A DNA stretch of 64,000 nt from Mycobacteroides franklinii (GTDB lineage Bacteria; Actinomycetota; Actinomycetes; Mycobacteriales; Mycobacteriaceae), in contig NZ_MAFQ01000012.1 in the NCBI RefSeq assembly GCF_002013895.1, forward strand, positions 1-64,000. Direction: 5' to 3'. A program made the position numbers and the translations under genes. The notes under the pieces were generated by a model. That model ran no database searches and was not told the DNA's origin. It worked only from the letters and a program-made list of their open reading frames with translations. This document shows positions 60,847-64,000 of this stretch, piece by piece. Position 1 is the first letter of the stretch; each line of letters starts with the position of its first letter.

Positions 60847-61701
60847 TCAGGCTGCGATCGGCTCCGGGTGCTCGGGGTGGCTGTGGAACTGCGGCGTGAG
60901 GTCTCCGGCGCGCACGGCGGCCTCACAACGAGCCGCCAGGTCGCGGCGGCTCTCACCGGGCAATTGCAGCCCGGCCACCTGAATATGCGCCACCGTCATC
61001 CGCGTCGCGGTGATCCGGCGAATAGACGCCATCAGGGTGTCCTCACCGACGTAGGCCGGCACGGTCGAGAGCTCCCCACCGCGATGGTGGTACGTGAGCC
61101 GTAGCGGCTGCACCGGTCGCTGTGCATCGATGGCCGCCTGGAACATGGCGGGACGGAATGATCCGTACGCACGCCCGCACCAGGTGGTGCCCTCCGGGAA
61201 TGCCACCACGGTCTGACCGGCCTCCAGCCGCGACGCAACGGTGTCCACCACCCGGGGCAGGGTCCGCAGATTTCCTCGTTCGATCGGAATGACCCGCATC
61301 ATCCGGGCGATGACGCCCAGACCGGGCCAATCGATCAGATCCGCCCGGGCGACGAACGAGCCCGGAAGAACCGCGCCGATGGCGAAGACATCGACCCAGG
61401 ACACGTGACCCGCCACCACGAGAGAACCCCGGATATCGCGAATCGGCCCGCCTGAGACCGAGATGCGTACGCCAAGGCAGCGCAGCATCAGCCGGCAGTA
61501 ACCGCGCTGCCAACGCACCCGCCCGGGAAGCGGGATCCCGAGCAGTGGCGCGAGTGTCAACAACGTGATCGCCATGGCAATACGCGTCGTGGTCCGGACG
61601 GTCCGCGTTACCGGTCCGGGTTCGTCGATGGGATTGGCCCGCATGCAGCTGTCGTCACAGGTTGCCTTGGGCAACCAGGCGTGAGCGTATTCGGGTGCCA
61701 T
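60847..61701 (-). CDS. 1-acyl-glycerol-3-phosphate-type acyltransferase (PlsC family, OlsA-like)
   Basis: 284 residues. Visible: the HxxxxD motif in VAGHVSWVDVFA (near 95), an N-terminal membrane segment (AITLLTLAPLLGIPLPGRV), and the FPEGTTWCG block (near 170) of PlsC enzymes. It lies 2 bases after the GNAT-type gene, so they form an operon. In ornithine-lipid synthesis OlsB makes lyso-ornithine lipid and OlsA acylates it again; this pair may do that, or glycerolipid acylation. Confidence 0.85.
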   Translation of the reverse strand: MAPEYAHAWLPKATCDDSCMRANPIDEPGPVTRTVRTTTRIAMAITLLTLAPLLGIPLPGRVRWQRGYCRLMLRCLGVRISVSGGPIRDIRGSLVVAGHVSWVDVFAIGAVLPGSFVARADLIDWPGLGVIARMMRVIPIERGNLRTLPRVVDTVASRLEAGQTVVAFPEGTTWCGRAYGSFRPAMFQAAIDAQRPVQPLRLTYHHRGGELSTVPAYVGEDTLMASIRRITATRMTVAHIQVAGLQLPGESRRDLAARCEAAVRAGDLTPQFHSHPEHPEPIAA

Positions 61702-61703
61702 CG

Positions 61704-62585
61704 CTATTCCGAATCCGAGGACACCGCTGCAGTGCCGATTTCGGAGGCCGCACCAACCGATCTCAGTCGCTTGAGATACCGCACGTCGGCTTCGTCCTTG
61801 TTGAGTAGCGCCATGAAGTCGGCCACGCCGAAATCAGGATCGTGCGCGGGCTCGCCGAGGACCTTGGCGCCGAGCCGCAGATATCCGCGCATCAACGCGG
61901 GAACCTGCACCTTGGCGGGCGGGGCGATGTCGTCAAGGCCCATCCCGTCGACAACGACCGGGTTGTACGGACGCACCGTGTACTCCGGGGCCGCGGCATG
62001 CCGCTTCATCACGAAGTCACGCACGGCACGCACCTGGCTACCGGGCGCATGTTCGGGACCGTCCTGCATCGGAACCGACACACATCCGGTGACGTACGTG
62101 TAGTCACAGCGATCGAGGTAAGCCAGGATTCCCGCCCACATCAAGAGCACCACCGCACCGTTGCGGTGATCGCCCCGCACCACGGCGCGACCCATCTCCA
62201 CCAGCTGAGGACGCAGCGCGTCCAGTCCGCTGATATCGAATTCCGTTGCGCTGTAAAGCCCTCCGGCCGCGATAGCGCCGGGCGGAGGAAGCATCCGGTA
62301 GCAGCCCACCACGTCACCCGAGGTGTCCTCGCGTACCAGCAGGTGATCGCAGTGCTCATCGAAACGGTCGGCATCGCGTCCCTCGAACGCTTCCGGCGTA
62401 CTGGCGAGCTGGAACCCAGGCTCGCTGCTGAACACGTCGTATCGAAGCCGTTGCACGGCATCGATATCGGCGGGATCGTTCGACAGCAGCAGGGTGTACT
62501 GGGGGCCCAGCGGAGCTTCCCCGTTTTTCCCCGCTACCTCTGGCATGGACTGATCTGCGGCGATGAGAACTGACGCGGTACTCAT
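61704..62585 (-). CDS. GNAT-family N-acyltransferase (OlsB/hemolysin-like)
   Basis: 293 residues. The N-acyltransferase domain has VQRLRYDVFSSEPGFQ near 50, DHLLVREDTSGDVVGCYRMLPP, FDISGLDALRPQLVEMGRAVV near 115 and LMWAGILAYL, the arrangement of OlsB-like ornithine acyltransferases that use acyl-ACP. It is the first gene of the pair with the PlsC-like protein. M. tuberculosis has the same pair (Rv3027c-Rv3026c as I recall). Confidence 0.85.
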   Translation of the reverse strand: MSTASVLIAADQSMPEVAGKNGEAPLGPQYTLLLSNDPADIDAVQRLRYDVFSSEPGFQLASTPEAFEGRDADRFDEHCDHLLVREDTSGDVVGCYRMLPPPGAIAAGGLYSATEFDISGLDALRPQLVEMGRAVVRGDHRNGAVVLLMWAGILAYLDRCDYTYVTGCVSVPMQDGPEHAPGSQVRAVRDFVMKRHAAAPEYTVRPYNPVVVDGMGLDDIAPPAKVQVPALMRGYLRLGAKVLGEPAHDPDFGVADFMALLNKDEADVRYLKRLRSVGAASEIGTAAVSSDSE

Positions 62586-62752
62586 GACTGCGAGATTCGC
62601 GGAGTTATGCGGCGGAACGGCATCGGAAGCGTGTCGTGTCCATGCACGATCAGTTAATTGCGGCGTTCAGTACGCCAAATGCGTGCTTGCGGAGGTAAAT
62701 CGCTAAAGCAAACGCGGAGCTAACAGACGCTACGTAGACGCTCGCTCGCAGG

Positions 62753-63496
62753 TCATCGCCGGGCGATCCAATCGGCGAATCTCGTCTGCGTCAGCACCCC
62801 GTCATCACCGGTGACCAGGCTGAAGTCATCCACGGGTGTCCCGAAATAGGTGGCGTCTGGGTCGACCACCACCGTCTTGTCGTCACCACGCGCGTCAAGC
62901 ACCGCCTGTGCCATCTCGGCGAACGAAAACTTTTCTGGGCCGCCGATATTGATGATGCCATTGCGCGGTTCCGCCTCCCCGGCCTGAGCCACCTGTGCGG
63001 ACACGTCGTCTGCGGCAATCAGCTGAATTCTGGCATCAGGTACACGAACCTCGTCGCCGACGACGAGTGTGTCGGTGATGGACTCTGCGAACTCCTGGAA
63101 CTGAGTGGCCCGCACGATGGTGTACGGCAATCCGGATTCGGTAATGATGTTCTCCTGCGCCACTTTCGCCCTCATGTACCCGCTGTCCGGCAGGCCATCC
63201 GCACCGACAATGGAAAGTGCGACGTAGTGGCCGACGCCAGTCTGGTTCGCCGCATCAATGAGATTGCGTGCCGCGGCGGTGAAGAAATCCATCACGGGTC
63301 CGTCCTCGAACGAGGGAGAATTGACCACGTCGATAACCACATTCGATCCGGTGAGCGCCTCCACCAGACCGTCACCGGTCAACACATTCGCGCCAGAGGA
63401 CAACGACGCCGACACCACTTCATGACCGTCGGCGGTGAGCAAAGAAGCCACCCGGGAACCGATTTGGCCGGTGGCACCCACGACTGTGATTTTCAT
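62753..63496 (-). CDS. NmrA-like NAD(P)-binding oxidoreductase
   Basis: 247 residues from ATG 63496, with AAAGG seven bases upstream. MKITVVGATGQIGSRVASLL is the NAD(P) Rossmann start; VIDVVNSPSF, HYVALSIVGADGLPDSGYMRAKVAQEN and IVRATQFQEFAESI are typical of atypical SDR proteins of the NmrA group. It lacks the YxxxK of classical SDRs (reads YMRAK, which may serve). Substrate unknown. It stands alone between unrelated genes. Confidence 0.88.
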   Translation of the reverse strand: MKITVVGATGQIGSRVASLLTADGHEVVSASLSSGANVLTGDGLVEALTGSNVVIDVVNSPSFEDGPVMDFFTAAARNLIDAANQTGVGHYVALSIVGADGLPDSGYMRAKVAQENIITESGLPYTIVRATQFQEFAESITDTLVVGDEVRVPDARIQLIAADDVSAQVAQAGEAEPRNGIINIGGPEKFSFAEMAQAVLDARGDDKTVVVDPDATYFGTPVDDFSLVTGDDGVLTQTRFADWIARR

Positions 63497-63657
63497 TGTG
63501 CGATTGCCTTTCTCGTCTCGCATACACGGTCGCAGCTCGGCGCTGAATTCGGAAACGTTCCGTCATTTCACTGCCATCTCGACCCACGCGCTGCTGGCGC
63601 AGCAGTGGCATCTCAGGAAGGGCGGGGCATCACCCCACGCAGGCAGCTGCCAGCGGG

Positions 63658-63999
63658 CTAGGCCGGAACTCGTGAACGTAGTTCGTTCGCGATCTTCTGC
63701 AGGGTGTTCTCGGTTTCAGGCGGGCCGGTGAGCATGGCCACCGCCAACGTATCGCGGGACGCGCCGGAGGCAGACGCGAAGGAACACGTCATCGCGATCC
63801 GGACCACGCGCATGCCGTTCCCCAGAGTGCCCGTCACCCGGGCGTAGGACGTGACATCGTCGACAGGCTTCCAGAATTGAGCGTCGACAGGCAGCTTCGC
63901 GCGCACCTTGTCCTGCGCCGGCCGCGCGCACCCGTCGGCACACCGACTGGACCCGATCCAGCCGGCTGCTCCAGGCGTGTTGATCTCATCCATGCAGGT
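63658..63999 (-). CDS. Truncated secreted-type hypothetical protein at the window edge
   Basis: The frame is open to the window edge; only the C-terminal 113 residues are present. CADGCARPAQDKVRAKLP, SYARVTGTLGNGMRVVRIAMTCSFASASG and a helix TENTLQKIANELRSRV give a compact domain with three Cys (CADGC, TCSF) suggestive of an extracellular protein. I do not recognise it. An ATG at 63993 is probably internal. Confidence 0.6.
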   Translation of the reverse strand, partial: TCMDEINTPGAAGWIGSSRCADGCARPAQDKVRAKLPVDAQFWKPVDDVTSYARVTGTLGNGMRVVRIAMTCSFASASGASRDTLAVAMLTGPPETENTLQKIANELRSRVPA

Positions 64000-64000
64000 G

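Noticed and set aside
1..64000. tRNA, rRNA genes, insertion sequences, CRISPR arrays or a replication origin.
   Set aside because: I looked for cloverleaf ends, terminal inverted repeats with a transposase, and regular repeats with spacers; none was convincing, though short RNAs may have escaped me.

Overview
The window is a GC-rich actinobacterial chromosome segment that I attribute to a rapidly growing mycobacterium, most probably the Mycobacteroides abscessus-chelonae group. The gene content follows, with insertions, a backbone I know from Mycobacterium tuberculosis (recalled, not searched): ilvC-ilvN-ilvB, CFP-6, DoxX, LppZ, gatB, pfkA, gatA-gatC, an ACT protein, ligA, a short MetE-like protein, mnmA, a cysteine desulfurase, and an acyltransferase/GNAT pair. 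Leaderless or GTG/TTG starts, 4-nt operon overlaps and mycobacterial families (13E12/DUF222, MpaB, DesA, MmpS-like) agree with this.

Layout. (1) 1-17.4 kb is accessory. It starts with a truncated DUF222/HNH gene. A TetR regulator with a 33-bp palindromic operator lies divergent from an operon of three tandem ABC1/UbiB-type atypical kinases and a cytochrome P450. The P450 converges on a two-module NRPS (A-PCP-E-C-A-PCP-reductase). An ArsR-type regulator, an MpaB-type oxygenase and a DUF2752 membrane protein follow. (2) 17.4-20.3 kb is an insertion between conserved blocks. It holds a serine-recombinase remnant, a HEPN protein resembling the ApeA anti-phage family, and a small membrane protein. 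(3) 20.4-24.6 kb is the ilvBNC operon. It has a readable attenuation leader: a promoter, a probably leaderless 16-residue peptide with a Leu-Leu-Val-Val-Ile run, and an intrinsic terminator. (4) 24.6-32.7 kb is amine and amino-acid catabolism: Lrp regulator, class III aminotransferase, saccharopine-dehydrogenase-like protein and aminoaldehyde dehydrogenase, then a MarR/flavin monooxygenase pair and an APC permease. (5) 32.8-49.8 kb is housekeeping (DoxX, LppZ, GatB, PfkA, GatCA, LigA) with inserted accessory genes: an orphan MmpS-like protein, a type B esterase, a two-component system with recognisable tandem operator boxes, and a GT39-type glycosyltransferase. (6) 49.8-56.2 kb holds three tandem secreted S1 proteases, a dienoyl-CoA-isomerase-like crotonase, and an operon of purine-type permease, short MetE-like protein and BluB. 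(7) 56.2-64 kb holds a 19-bp inverted repeat, an acyl-ACP desaturase, an SGNH hydrolase, MnmA, a cysteine desulfurase, a PlsC/OlsB-like lipid pair, an NmrA-like protein and a truncated gene.

The strongest candidates for an undescribed system are the TetR/ABC1x3/P450/NRPS locus, which could make a reductively released dipeptide modified by the P450, and the ApeA-like HEPN island. The clearest regulatory structure is the ilvB leader. Six convergent gene pairs in this window share a CTAG or TTAG stop overlap of exactly 4 nt. I saw no tRNA, rRNA or CRISPR array.
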